A DNA stretch of 64,000 bases from Limnothrix sp. FACHB-406 (GTDB lineage Bacteria > Cyanobacteriota > Cyanobacteriia > CACIAM-69d), in the NCBI RefSeq assembly GCF_014698235.1, contig NZ_JACJSP010000005.1, positions 124,001 through 188,000 on the forward strand, written 5' to 3'. The notes under the pieces were generated by a model. The model was given only the letters and a program-made list of their open reading frames with translations. It ran no database searches and had not been told where the DNA came from. Below are positions 8,805 through 17,504 of the stretch, in pieces. Positions within the stretch are counted from its first letter, which is position 1. Each line of letters starts with the position of its first letter. The position numbers and the translations under genes are program-made.

Positions 8805-11333
8805 CTAGGATTTACATTTGGCTCCTAGGTTGAGGGGAATTTGAATCAAAAACTCAGTTCCTTCACCCACCTGCGAAAAGCATTCCAGTCTGCCCTGGTG
8901 TTTTTCCACAACAATTTGGTAACTGATGGACATGCCCATCCCGGTTCCTTTCCCGATCGGCTTGGTGGTGAAAAAGGGGTCAAAAATGCGCCTTTGGATG
9001 TCTAGGGGAATGCCGGGGCCATTATCAGCAATGCCTACCACTAGCCATTTAGATCGGGTGCTGGATTTGCCATCACTCAGCGAAGATCCGGTGGAATTGG
9101 TAGAGGGCAGTTCTATTTCTTGAATTCGAGTCCGAATCCGAATCCACTGACGATGGACTTGCAAGTCTTGATAATCGCGGTTAGCGGTGGCTTCTTCAAG
9201 GGCATCAATGGCATTGCTCAGAATGTTCATGATCACTTGATTGAATTGGCCGGGATAGCACTCGATCGGGGGCAGGTTGCCATATTCGCGAAGGATATCG
9301 ATCGCGGGGCGATTGGCCTTGGCTTTTAAACGGTGCTTAAGGATTGTGATTGTGCTGTCAATGCCTTCGTGCAAATCTACGGCCTTTAATTCCGCCTCAT
9401 CCAACCGTGAAAAATTGCGCAGTGATAACACAATCTCTCGAATGCGATCGCTCCCTACCTTCATGGAAGCCAAAATTTTCGTCAAATCTTCCTCTAAAAA
9501 ATCCAGTTCGATCGCCTCTTGTTCCTCCTGAATTTCTGCGACTGGCTCGGGATAGTACTTCGCGTATAACTGCAATAGTCTCAACAAATCCTGAGCGTAG
9601 GTACGTACATGCTCCAGGTTGCCGTAGATAAAGTTCACCGGGTTATTAATTTCATGGGCAATCCCCGCCACTAATTGACCCAAACTGGACATTTTTTCGG
9701 ACTGCACCAGTTGCAATTGGGTTCTTTGTAATTCACTCAGAGTGCGTTCCAGTCGATCGCGGGCTTCTGTCATGGCGGCCATTTGGGACAGGCTCGTCCA
9801 ACAGGCGATCGCCACCCCCAAAAACGCCACCGTAATTAACACAATGCTGAACACGGCTCCGTGGCTGCCGAAGGAAAATCGATCCAACCCAGCCCGCGCG
9901 AACCAACCAATGCTGACCGCGCCACAAAGCAGCAGAATCAGCACCGTGACCTGAAACACCACCCAATCGCGTTGGATGTTGATGGGCCTTGGGCGGTAGC
10001 GGTGACTCCACCAGGCCGGCTGGCAGAGGGCGATCGGGCAATTTCCCACCCCCTGGGCCGCCACGCCGACCGCCATGGGCAACAGCAAGCCAATCAGCCA
10101 ATCTTGCCAGCCCCAAGCCAAGCCACCCACCACAAACACGATCGCCTCCATGACCAAAAACAGCAGCGACCATCGGGGCCAGAGCACTTCCGGGCGTTTC
10201 CGTTGCAGCCACAGCCCCAAATGGATGCCCATCATGGCGCTGAGGTAACCCGTCCCGGTAACCATCACCACCCGCGACACATTGCCCCAAGCCAAACAGA
10301 GCAAACTCACCCCCAAGGTGAACAACAGGCCCGGCTCCAAAACTCCGCGCGGCGAAACCACCGAAAACAGGGCCGGGAGATGGCGGTCTTGGGCTAACTG
10401 GTAAAGCACCCGGGGGCAGTTGGAAACGGCCGTGGCGGAACTGAGCAGGCAACCGGAAGCAATCAAAAACGTCACCAGCCCGGGCGTGAGGCTGCCCCAA
10501 AACGGCCCCGCCGCCGCCATTAGGTGCAAATAGGCGCTGTCACCTAGCCGGGGAGAAATAGCCAACCGCGCCAACAACCACGACCCCAGGACATAAACAA
10601 TGGGTAGCGCGATCGCAGCGGCCACCAAGCAATCCAGAGTGCGGCGCGGTTTGCGACTGTCAGCCACAAAAGAGGAAGCCGTTTCACAGCCATAGACCGC
10701 ATAAATGGCCACAAAAAACCACTTGGCCCAATCCGTGAAATCCAAGTTGAAAGGAATCGGTGCAAACAGCCCTGGACTTTGAGGCGAAAAGCTCAACCAA
10801 CTAAAGCCTTGAAGGCAAAAAACTAATAAGCAGCTAATAGCAGGAATGACAAAAAAGGCATGTAAAATTCCGACGGTTCGGGAGTTGCTGAAGGTGACAA
10901 TATAAGGCAGCAGGGTGAATAAAATGCGAAAAGCGGTGACTGGACAATCCACCCCCAGCGGTTCCAAGCTGACCTGAATTAGGTCAGTCAAAATGATGGC
11001 ATTCATGGGCGGAACCGAGACCCAACCCAACCAATAGCCGATCGCGCTGTAGCGGGCTAAAAATGGGAACTTATGGAGTAACTGAGTGGCATAGTTTGGC
11101 GTTCCGCCCGATCGATCTTGGTCATGGATCCCAAGCTGTCTGACCTGCAAATTCAGCAAAGTGCCAATCACGGCTCCCGGAATCCAAACCCACAGGGAGC
11201 CAAGACCCAAAGCCGCATTCATTGCCGGTGCGGTTCCCAGCCAAAGCAACAAACCGCTGAAACCAAAACTCCAAGTTTCAATGGAACCCAAAGTGCGGGG
11301 CAATTTAAATGCAAACCGGGAGGACTGAGACAT
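8805..11333 (-). CDS. APC-type amino acid permease fused to a histidine kinase
   Basis: This 842-residue fusion has an unusual sensor. Residues ~10-425 look like an amino-acid/polyamine permease of the APC superfamily: about 12 hydrophobic helices, GFSGLLLWLGTAPAMNAALG as the first, and YGCETASSFVADSRKPRRTL resembling the conserved helix-6 region. Two more helices follow (~455-478 and ~492-514), then a coiled linker (519-547). The kinase has its phospho-acceptor His560 in GIAHEINNPVN, an N-box (MNILSNAIDALEEA), G1 (ADNGPGIP) and G2 (GKGTGMGMS). The frame is continuous from ATG 11333, so this is a true fusion. It probably senses or transports an amino acid and signals to an unlinked response regulator (inference). 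The core closely resembles the kinase at 46.4 kb. Confidence 0.9.
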   Translation of the reverse strand: MSQSSRFAFKLPRTLGSIETWSFGFSGLLLWLGTAPAMNAALGLGSLWVWIPGAVIGTLLNLQVRQLGIHDQDRSGGTPNYATQLLHKFPFLARYSAIGYWLGWVSVPPMNAIILTDLIQVSLEPLGVDCPVTAFRILFTLLPYIVTFSNSRTVGILHAFFVIPAISCLLVFCLQGFSWLSFSPQSPGLFAPIPFNLDFTDWAKWFFVAIYAVYGCETASSFVADSRKPRRTLDCLVAAAIALPIVYVLGSWLLARLAISPRLGDSAYLHLMAAAGPFWGSLTPGLVTFLIASGCLLSSATAVSNCPRVLYQLAQDRHLPALFSVVSPRGVLEPGLLFTLGVSLLCLAWGNVSRVVMVTGTGYLSAMMGIHLGLWLQRKRPEVLWPRWSLLFLVMEAIVFVVGGLAWGWQDWLIGLLLPMAVGVAAQGVGNCPIALCQPAWWSHRYRPRPINIQRDWVVFQVTVLILLLCGAVSIGWFARAGLDRFSFGSHGAVFSIVLITVAFLGVAIACWTSLSQMAAMTEARDRLERTLSELQRTQLQLVQSEKMSSLGQLVAGIAHEINNPVNFIYGNLEHVRTYAQDLLRLLQLYAKYYPEPVAEIQEEQEAIELDFLEEDLTKILASMKVGSDRIREIVLSLRNFSRLDEAELKAVDLHEGIDSTITILKHRLKAKANRPAIDILREYGNLPPIECYPGQFNQVIMNILSNAIDALEEATANRDYQDLQVHRQWIRIRTRIQEIELPSTNSTGSSLSDGKSSTRSKWLVVGIADNGPGIPLDIQRRIFDPFFTTKPIGKGTGMGMSISYQIVVEKHQGRLECFSQVGEGTEFLIQIPLNLGAKCKS

Positions 11334-12580
11334 GGATCACAAAAATTCCGTAGACACTGAAAGTTTTCGCCATTGCAAAAACTGACAAAAGTGAATAAAA
11401 GGCGATTTTTAATGCCCTGAATGAAGAATAGTTTATGAACTAATGTGAGTCTTGTGATGTCCCTTTAATGGTGATTAAAAATTAAAAGTGGCTAAAAAAT
11501 TGTGACTATGGTAACCAAAAAGGTTTATCCAACAGTTCATAAAATAATTTAACTACTCCTTAGTTTAACGCTAATAGATGATTTACTGACAATCAAAGTT
11601 TAAACAAAGCTCCAAAATCAGGCCTTAAGTTGCCAGAATCAGGCCTTAAGTTGATTGAAATCCTCAGCCTTCAAGAGCTTGCTTTGAATCTCCGTATTTT
11701 TTGAGACCTGTTTGGTGGTAAAACGCACCCGAATCAGAGAACTGAATTTGAAATGAAGCATTGGTTGAAAGACTGATTAATGGTTCAGTGGTAGTGATGG
11801 ATAAATGCAAGGGCGCTAGATGTCAACATGAAAAAATGAGGATGAATATCAAAATCACCAATTCTCTACGTTGATGTTTTGGAGCTAATCGCAATCTGTA
11901 AAATCTCAATTATTTTAGATATAAATATGATTAGAAGTTGTTTTCTGAAAAATAATTAGTGAGCTAAACATGATCTTAAGATTAGTCAAAATTCATTTTG
12001 ATTGATGCTTAAGCTGATTGATGTCTTGAGACTCGCTATCAAAACAAAGATTGATTAAAGAAAGAGCTAAATGGGGGGGCAATTTGACTTGCCAAGGGAG
12101 TTAATCGGCTTAAGACCTCGTAATCAATCGAAAATTGATCACTAATTCGTGATTTGGATTGAATTGTCCTAAAAATCTCTGAATTTGTTGAGTTTTTGAT
12201 AAATTTTGAAAGTTTCTATGGATCAATCATCTTGAAAACTCAGTAGCCTTGACTGGGTAACGTCAAAATGATTGTCTGATCGAGGCCATTAGAAAATAAA
12301 TAGAAAATAAATATTGAGTATCAACCTGCTGGAGCGAGCTGTGCGGCTGAGATGTTGAAACTTTGATATGAGAAATAGAGCTGTGAAATTAGTTGATGGT
12401 GAAATAGGGTATTGAAAATCTGATCGGCCTGACCTTGTTTTGGGTATTTTCAAGTCAAGTTAACGTAGCGAGTGAATGGTGTTTGAGCCGCGACCAATTG
12501 CGTTGGCTAGGCTGTGAGAAAAATAGGCATGGAAAACCAAAAGGTTGCCGTGAAATTACTGGGTTATGGGGAGATGGTGA
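11334..12580. other. AT-rich gene-free region (1.25 kb)
   Basis: This region separates divergent genes and is much richer in A and T than its flanks. No frame has convincing coding character. It holds a 21-bp direct duplication (11616-11657, core AATCAGGCCTTAAGTTG), a 16-bp near-duplication (from 12000) and AGAAAATAAAT twice near 12300. It may be decayed sequence or a large regulatory region. Confidence 0.6.
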
Positions 12581-13618
12581 ATGCTGAATGAGCAAACCCC
12601 AAATACTGAGGTTCGGGCCGAGGGGCGCACAGAAGCAGGCGCGGAGGCACAACCGGTGACAGCAGGGCCGATCGACAATGGGACGGTCACGATCGTGTAC
12701 AGCGATGAGTTTTTGCTGCATGACACGGGCTGGGGCCACCCGGAACGGCCTGATCGCCTGAGGGCAATTGTGGCGGCCTTGCAAACGGCTCCCTTTGCCG
12801 ATCGGCTCCGTTGGCACAGTCCCCAGTTAGTGCCCGCCAGCGATGCTCCGATCGACCCGCTCACCCAAGCCCTGCGCCGGGCCCACGAACCGGACTATAT
12901 CAATCACGTGCGATTGCTGGCCAATCGGGGGGGTGGGCAACTGGAGGTTGACACGCCCATTTCTGCCCGGAGCTACGAGGTGGCTCGCTTGGCTGTGCAG
13001 GCTTGGTTGGACGGCATGGACGAGGCGATCGCAACGGGACAGCCCGTGTTTGTGGCGGCGCGACCACCGGGCCACCATGCCCTGCGCCATCGGGGGATGG
13101 GGTTTTGCTTGTTTGCGAATGCGGCGATCGCGGCCTTGACGGCCCTGGAGGCGGGCCAGGCACAGCGAGTGGCGATCGTGGATTGGGATGTGCATCACGG
13201 CAACGGCACTGAGGCGATCGTGCGGGATCATCCCCAAATTGCCTACTGTTCCATTCACCAATCACCGGCCTATCCGGGCACGGGTCGCCCCGGAGCTGCC
13301 GATCAAGATCATCAACTGTTGAATTTGCCCGTGCCTCCGGGAGCCGACGGCAGCACCTATCAGGCCTTGGTTGAGGCGCAATTGTTGCCGTTCTTGCGGA
13401 ACTTTGATCCCGATTTGTTGATCATTAGCGCGGGGTACGATGCCAATCGAGACGATCCGTTGGCACAAATTCATCTCCAACCGGAGGATTATGGATGGCT
13501 GACGCGATCGCTCCTGGGCATTAGCCGCCGAATGGTGCTGGGGTTGGAGGGTGGCTACGATCTCAACAGTCTGGCGCGATCGGTCTATGAAACGATCCTG
13601 GCCTGTCTCTCGTCCTAA
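12581..13618 (+). CDS. Histone deacetylase family protein (acetoin-utilisation / acetylpolyamine amidohydrolase type)
   Basis: This zinc hydrolase of the arginase/deacetylase fold probably removes acetyl groups from lysines or polyamines. Family motifs appear in order: TGWGHPERPDRL near the N-terminus, RPPGHHALRHRGMGFC (active-site histidines), DWDVHHGNGTEAI (zinc Asp and His), SAGYDANRDDPL (second zinc Asp) and LEGGYDL (the catalytic Tyr). The first ~35 residues are polar and not part of the fold, so a later start is possible; ATG 12581 is the first in frame. The true substrate in cyanobacteria is not known to me. It stands alone after a long gene-free region. Confidence 0.92.
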   Translation: MLNEQTPNTEVRAEGRTEAGAEAQPVTAGPIDNGTVTIVYSDEFLLHDTGWGHPERPDRLRAIVAALQTAPFADRLRWHSPQLVPASDAPIDPLTQALRRAHEPDYINHVRLLANRGGGQLEVDTPISARSYEVARLAVQAWLDGMDEAIATGQPVFVAARPPGHHALRHRGMGFCLFANAAIAALTALEAGQAQRVAIVDWDVHHGNGTEAIVRDHPQIAYCSIHQSPAYPGTGRPGAADQDHQLLNLPVPPGADGSTYQALVEAQLLPFLRNFDPDLLIISAGYDANRDDPLAQIHLQPEDYGWLTRSLLGISRRMVLGLEGGYDLNSLARSVYETILACLSS

Positions 13619-13949
13619 CGAACAGCCAAGCGCTAGGATATGGCGTAGGGATGCTTGGCCACCCGGAGCGCTGAAAGCTAACCCCGTAGCCTAGAATGGG
13701 GGAAGCAGTCGAGCAATCTTGACCCGCTTGCTCGATCGTCAGCCGACAACTCAAGCAAATTGCCATCATGGCCAGCATGGAAGTTGGATTGGGGATCGAC
13801 TGGGCCAAATTCCCCCGATCCTGTGGTTGTCATTAGCGCTGAATGGTTGCTTGGCAGCGCCAGTGAAGCCACTGCCCCCCAATCAAACTTTGAAACTGCA
13901 ACTCCACTCAATTGCAGGGGCCAGTTCACCACCTTAGAAGAGGCAAGCT
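13619..13949. other. Intergenic region with inverted repeats
   Basis: No gene is convincing here. TCGAGCAA (13709-13716) and TTGCTCGA (13728-13735) form an 8-bp inverted repeat with an 11-nt loop. An AGCCAAGC / GCTTGGC pair lies just after the preceding stop codon (about 13624-13661) and could form a weak terminator hairpin. Short frames exist but lack coding character. Confidence 0.4.
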
Positions 13950-14267
13950 ATGCTACACCGCAAGATTTATCAGCTCTGCTGTGACGGACAGGAAGTGTGC
14001 ATATTCCTGCGCGATCAGCAGCGCTGGATCGAGCGCGCACAAATCCTTGACATTGAAGGCGACCTCGTGACCCTGCGCTACGAAACCGAAGAGGACGACG
14101 AAACCTGTGCTTGGGAAGAAATGGTGCGCCTCGAAAGTATCGGTTCGGTGACGCGCAAGCTTGCTTCGGTGTCTCGGCGCAGTGTCTTAGATCTGCCCGT
14201 AGCGGAAGAATGCCCGGAAGCGGAGCAAATTCGCAATCACTCGGATAAGAAGGACGCGGATAAGTAG
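13950..14267 (+). CDS. Conserved cyanobacterial small protein, unknown function
   Basis: The product has 105 residues. The first ~80 form a compact-looking, beta-rich domain (YQLCCDGQEVCIFLRDQQRWIERAQ, then VTLRYETEEDDE, then WEEMVRLESIGSV), with alternating hydrophobic residues and an acidic turn. The tail is charged and probably flexible. I recognise it as a protein widely found in cyanobacteria, perhaps the DUF6679 family, but I am not certain of the name and know no function. An AGAGG-like site precedes ATG 13950. It is a single gene, with a strong terminator 270 bp downstream. Confidence 0.75.
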   Translation: MLHRKIYQLCCDGQEVCIFLRDQQRWIERAQILDIEGDLVTLRYETEEDDETCAWEEMVRLESIGSVTRKLASVSRRSVLDLPVAEECPEAEQIRNHSDKKDADK

Positions 14268-14395
14268 CAGGGCGAGGAGGGAATTTTCTGGGAATTTTCC
14301 CGGTTTTTCTGTCCACAGCTAGCCCTAGTAGCATGGCTGCCTTAATTCACTGGGTTAAATGACATGGCTGTTACCGTCACCTGATCGTTAAGCAG

Positions 14396-14415
14396 CAAGG
14401 GGCTTAAGCCCCTTG
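14396..14415. repeat. Dispersed palindromic repeat, copy B
   Basis: The perfect palindrome CAAGGGGCTTAAGCCCCTTG is identical to the core of copy C and one base off copy A. The flank is TTATCACGACTGG; an ACGAC element follows the core here and a similar GCGAC in copy A. It lies in the gap between the small conserved gene and the GTPase gene. Confidence 0.75.
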
Positions 14416-14536
14416 TTATCACGACTGGCTCCGCAACTTTGACCCAATATTTTAAGGATGTCGCGCTACTAGCAATGGGGTTCGATTCCGGTAATTGAAT
14501 CCAGCCCAATCAAGCTGAGTATCAAGCTGAATAACG

Positions 14537-14574
14537 AAATGGGAACGACTGCTAACCAGTCGTTCCCATTTTTT
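14537..14574 (+). terminator. Strong rho-independent terminator
   Basis: AAATGGGAACGACTG (14537-14551) pairs perfectly over 15 bp with CAGTCGTTCCCATTT around a 5-nt loop and runs into six T. It could end transcripts from the gene at 13950-14267 or a short RNA encoded in 14420-14540. Its A-run on the other side also makes it usable by the converging GTPase gene. Confidence 0.85.
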
Positions 14575-14652
14575 GGGCCTCATTTTTTGGGTCCCTCAAT
14601 TGGTCAGCAAATGGGGGCCTAGTGGGCCGGGCGGGTTTCAGCCGGTGTCTTT

Positions 14653-14694
14653 GAATGCTGATTTCTGAATGCTGGTTTCTGAGTGCTGGTTTCT
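14653..14694. repeat. 14-bp tandem repeat, three units
   Basis: Units GAATGCTGATTTCT, GAATGCTGGTTTCT and GAGTGCTGGTTTCT, each 14 bp and differing by one base from its neighbour. The array lies just beyond the 3' end of the GTPase gene. The sequence is unrelated to the other 14-bp arrays in the window. Confidence 0.9.
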
Positions 14695-14758
14695 GGTCTG
14701 CTCAGTTTCCGGGTCGTGCGCTCAAAAAGACTCTAAGCAAAGGCCATCAGCGTAGGTG

Positions 14759-16225
14759 TTAGTTGGGAGCAGCGCTGGTTGCAGCATTGGGAAACAGTCG
14801 ATCGCGCCCTTGGTCGATCAGGGTTTGGATGATGGTGCTTTGGCGGGTTTGCTCGAAGACGCGCCGCAGAATGGTGCTCAGGCGATCGGGACTGAGCCAG
14901 TTTTCGCCCTCCGGTTGGCCGGCCCATTCCGCTTCCACATGGGCTTGGAACAGTTCCACCAGGCTCAGACCCGCCACTCGGGTTAGGTAGGCCGCACTGA
15001 GACCCTGAATTGCGCCGCCGGCCAGGTAGGTGAGGGCGCTGGTTTTGAGGGCGGTGGCGATCGCCTGGCTGCCCAGTTCCACCAACCCGAGCTTGAGCAT
15101 GACTTCCCCGAGGGTTTGGGCGATCGCCTGGGCCCGATCGAGGGAAAACCGTTGCTGATAGATCTGGCCCAAGTCCATCACCAATTGACCATTAATCGCC
15201 GCCGTAGCCAGCAAGTCCAGGCCGGGCAACGGATTGGCAAAGGCCGTGGCAGCGGCAATCCATTGACTTTGCTCGATCGCTCCGATGGCGCGATCGCGTC
15301 GATCGGCTTTGAGGGTGGTTTGCCACTGCTGCGTCATTTGCTGAGTTCGCCGCAGGGTGGTGCGCCACCGCCAGCGATCTCCCTCTGCCATGAGCGTGTT
15401 TTGCAAGCCGGTGACCAAGGCTCCCAAGTCCGGCTCCGGCTGCTCCAAGAATTCTCGCACCGTGCCATCGGCCGCATGTTTCCGGACTTTGATCGCGGCT
15501 GGCGCGGCGGCGGTGGGGATGATGGCGGTGGGGGCTAGTTGCCCATGGAGCCGATGTTGAATCGTGGTTAACACGGTGTCGCGATCGGCGGGCAGGTAGC
15601 GATCGGCCTTGTTGAAGACCACGATTGGGGCCTGCTCGTGAGCCAACAGCCATTCCAAAGTTTCGTATTCCGTTTCGGTAATGTCGCCCGCTGTCACAAA
15701 CAGGGCCCGATCGGCCTGGAGGGCCAAGTCCAGCGTGATCGGATCTTGGGTTTCGCCCCCCACAAACAGGCTGGGCAGTTCTTGGTAGTCGATTGCCAGG
15801 GCCGCCGTGCCCAAGCTGTTGACCAACGCTGATTTACCAACGGCGGGGGCCCCCAAAATCGCCAGGGCCAGGCGCGATCGATCTAAATCTTGGGTCAGGC
15901 GATCGAGTTGGGTTTGCCAATCTTGAGCCGCAAAAGTGGGTAGTTCTGCCGCCACCAAATTCAGTAGGCCTTGGGCCCGCGTGATCGCCCGTTCCGCAGC
16001 AGCTCGATCGAGGGTGCTCGGCTCTGTCACCGGGGCCACCGGGAGCGATCGTCGTCGCGTTAACCACAGGCCCGCGCCCACGGCCACGGCTCCGGCCGGC
16101 AGCCAACTGCCCAGCCCATGGAGCGCTTGGTTCAGCACCTCCAGCGCCAACCACACCCCGGCAACCCCCGCACCCAGCAGCCAAAGGGGTTTATCAGTCA
16201 GGGATTTGGAGAGGGGCAGCGCCAT
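14759..16225 (-). CDS. Membrane-associated GTPase with DUF697-like C-terminal domain
   Basis: The product has 488 residues. Two hydrophobic segments at ~14-32 and ~41-55 anchor the N-terminus. The P-loop GAPAVGKS is at 125-132 and the guanine-specificity motif NKAD at 205-208. A canonical DxxG switch motif is not obvious. The C-terminal half (~320-440), with NPLPGLDLLATAAINGQLVMDLG and GSQAIATALKTSALTYLAGG, matches the DUF697 type, which often accompanies dynamin- or Era-like GTPases at membranes. Function is unknown; a role in membrane or envelope organisation is only a guess. The gene stands alone, with ComF 114 bp upstream on the same strand. Confidence 0.85.
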   Translation of the reverse strand: MALPLSKSLTDKPLWLLGAGVAGVWLALEVLNQALHGLGSWLPAGAVAVGAGLWLTRRRSLPVAPVTEPSTLDRAAAERAITRAQGLLNLVAAELPTFAAQDWQTQLDRLTQDLDRSRLALAILGAPAVGKSALVNSLGTAALAIDYQELPSLFVGGETQDPITLDLALQADRALFVTAGDITETEYETLEWLLAHEQAPIVVFNKADRYLPADRDTVLTTIQHRLHGQLAPTAIIPTAAAPAAIKVRKHAADGTVREFLEQPEPDLGALVTGLQNTLMAEGDRWRWRTTLRRTQQMTQQWQTTLKADRRDRAIGAIEQSQWIAAATAFANPLPGLDLLATAAINGQLVMDLGQIYQQRFSLDRAQAIAQTLGEVMLKLGLVELGSQAIATALKTSALTYLAGGAIQGLSAAYLTRVAGLSLVELFQAHVEAEWAGQPEGENWLSPDRLSTILRRVFEQTRQSTIIQTLIDQGRDRLFPNAATSAAPN

Positions 16226-16339
16226 GAATCTGGCTCCTTTGAAGAAGTAGGCAAGGGGGAAAGGACGGCGGCCATGGCGATCGCGCGGCGGCCGTGCAAC
16301 CGAATTTTAGCGGACGAGTTTTCCGGTCGTTGCGATCAA

Positions 16340-17146
16340 TTAAGAATCTCTACGTTTCGGGCGCGTTGGGGCCGATCGGGTCGGTGGGTGGGTTCCGGGA
16401 GCGGGACGCTGGGCCGATCGGGCCACCACCACCACCGCTGCCACCGTCCAGCCGCCCGCCCGCAGGCTGTTGCTGGCCGCTTGAACCGTGGCCCCGGAGG
16501 TGTAGATATCATCCAGCAAAATCACCGATCGGGGGCGTTGTTGCCCCAAACCCGGCCCCAAGGCAAAGGCCCCCTGCACATTGGCTGCCCGATCGCCCTG
16601 GCCTAAGCCAAATTGCGCTTGGGTATCCCGAATCCGTTGCAGGCCATTGGGGATCAGACGATGGCCGGTTACATCACAAAAGTGCTTGGCCAACAATTCC
16701 GCCTGATTAAAGCCGCGTTTTTGCAGTCGAGCTTCATGGAGCGGAATCGGGATCACCCAAGGGGCCGCTCGATCGAGCTGTTGCCAAGGGGTTGCCATTG
16801 CCCGATCGGTTCCTGGTTCCAACCACAGACGACCCAAATCCCGGCCCAAGGTTGCGGCCAGCTTGGGATGACCTTCGTATTTCAGGGCCGCGATCGCCCG
16901 TTTTAGGGAACCGTCATAAAGCCCCCAAGCCAAGAACAGGGGAGCCGACGAAACAAGGGCAGAGGGCAAGCGGCCCCACCGTTGCTCAAGGGGCAGTTGA
17001 CTGGCGAGCAGGCGACGATCGCAGGCGAGGCAGAGGCCTTGATGCTTGGCCGGGCGATCGCATAGCTCACAGGATCGCTGCCAAACCAAATCCGACAGGG
17101 CTTCGATTGATTGGCTCACCCAAGATTTCGCCACAGGCCACCCCAA
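16340..17146 (-). CDS. comF: ComF family phosphoribosyltransferase-like protein
   Basis: The N-terminal Cys cluster (CELCDRPAKHQGLCLACDRR) has four cysteines of the kind that bind zinc in ComF proteins. The C-terminal half has the PRPP-binding signature VILLDDIYTSGATV. The family is linked to DNA uptake in competent bacteria, and cyanobacterial homologues are required for natural transformation. The only start in this frame before the Cys cluster is TTG 17146 or GTG 17134; AAGGG lies upstream of the former, so the start remains open. The C-terminus is Pro/Arg-rich and probably unstructured. Confidence 0.88.
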   Translation of the reverse strand: MGWPVAKSWVSQSIEALSDLVWQRSCELCDRPAKHQGLCLACDRRLLASQLPLEQRWGRLPSALVSSAPLFLAWGLYDGSLKRAIAALKYEGHPKLAATLGRDLGRLWLEPGTDRAMATPWQQLDRAAPWVIPIPLHEARLQKRGFNQAELLAKHFCDVTGHRLIPNGLQRIRDTQAQFGLGQGDRAANVQGAFALGPGLGQQRPRSVILLDDIYTSGATVQAASNSLRAGGWTVAAVVVVARSAQRPAPGTHPPTRSAPTRPKRRDS

Positions 17147-17504
17147 ACGTTACCCTTGAAATCGATTTTGAAATCAGTTAATGAATCCATCATCTCGCAT
17201 AAACATGAAAAGCGTTAATTTCATGATGATCCCAGCCCCTGAATCGATAGCCATCCCGTAGCGATTTCGATCGTTTTCCAGAGCGCCGGACGGCCGTGAT
17301 ATGGTTTGGGCAACTTTTTCGATGGGTTCGATCGCTTGGCTTGGGTTCTGACCTCGAGCAAGATGCTCTCAAAATGTGCTCAACATCCGGGGCGACGGAA
17401 TTCGGGGCGGCAAAATTGAAGACAATTCAAGACGATCGAGCAGGGCCACAACAACCAGCCCAACCCAAGCACAGTAGACAAACGCATTGCACGAAGGGGT
17501 TTTG
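17147..17504. other. Intergenic region between divergent comF and caspase-like genes
   Basis: There is no credible gene in these ~360 bp. The sequence next to comF is AT-rich, and the part near the caspase-like gene contains a ribosome-binding site (GAAGGGG, just before ATG 17505). I see no clear promoter motif. Confidence 0.4.

Noticed and set aside
13719-13984. Overlapping short frames before the 105-residue protein
   Set aside because: They overlap in different frames, and one runs into the real start at 13950.
14470-14500. tRNA-like T-arm (GGGGTTCGATTCC)
   Set aside because: The flanking bases cannot form the 5-bp T-stem, and no acceptor or anticodon arm lies upstream.
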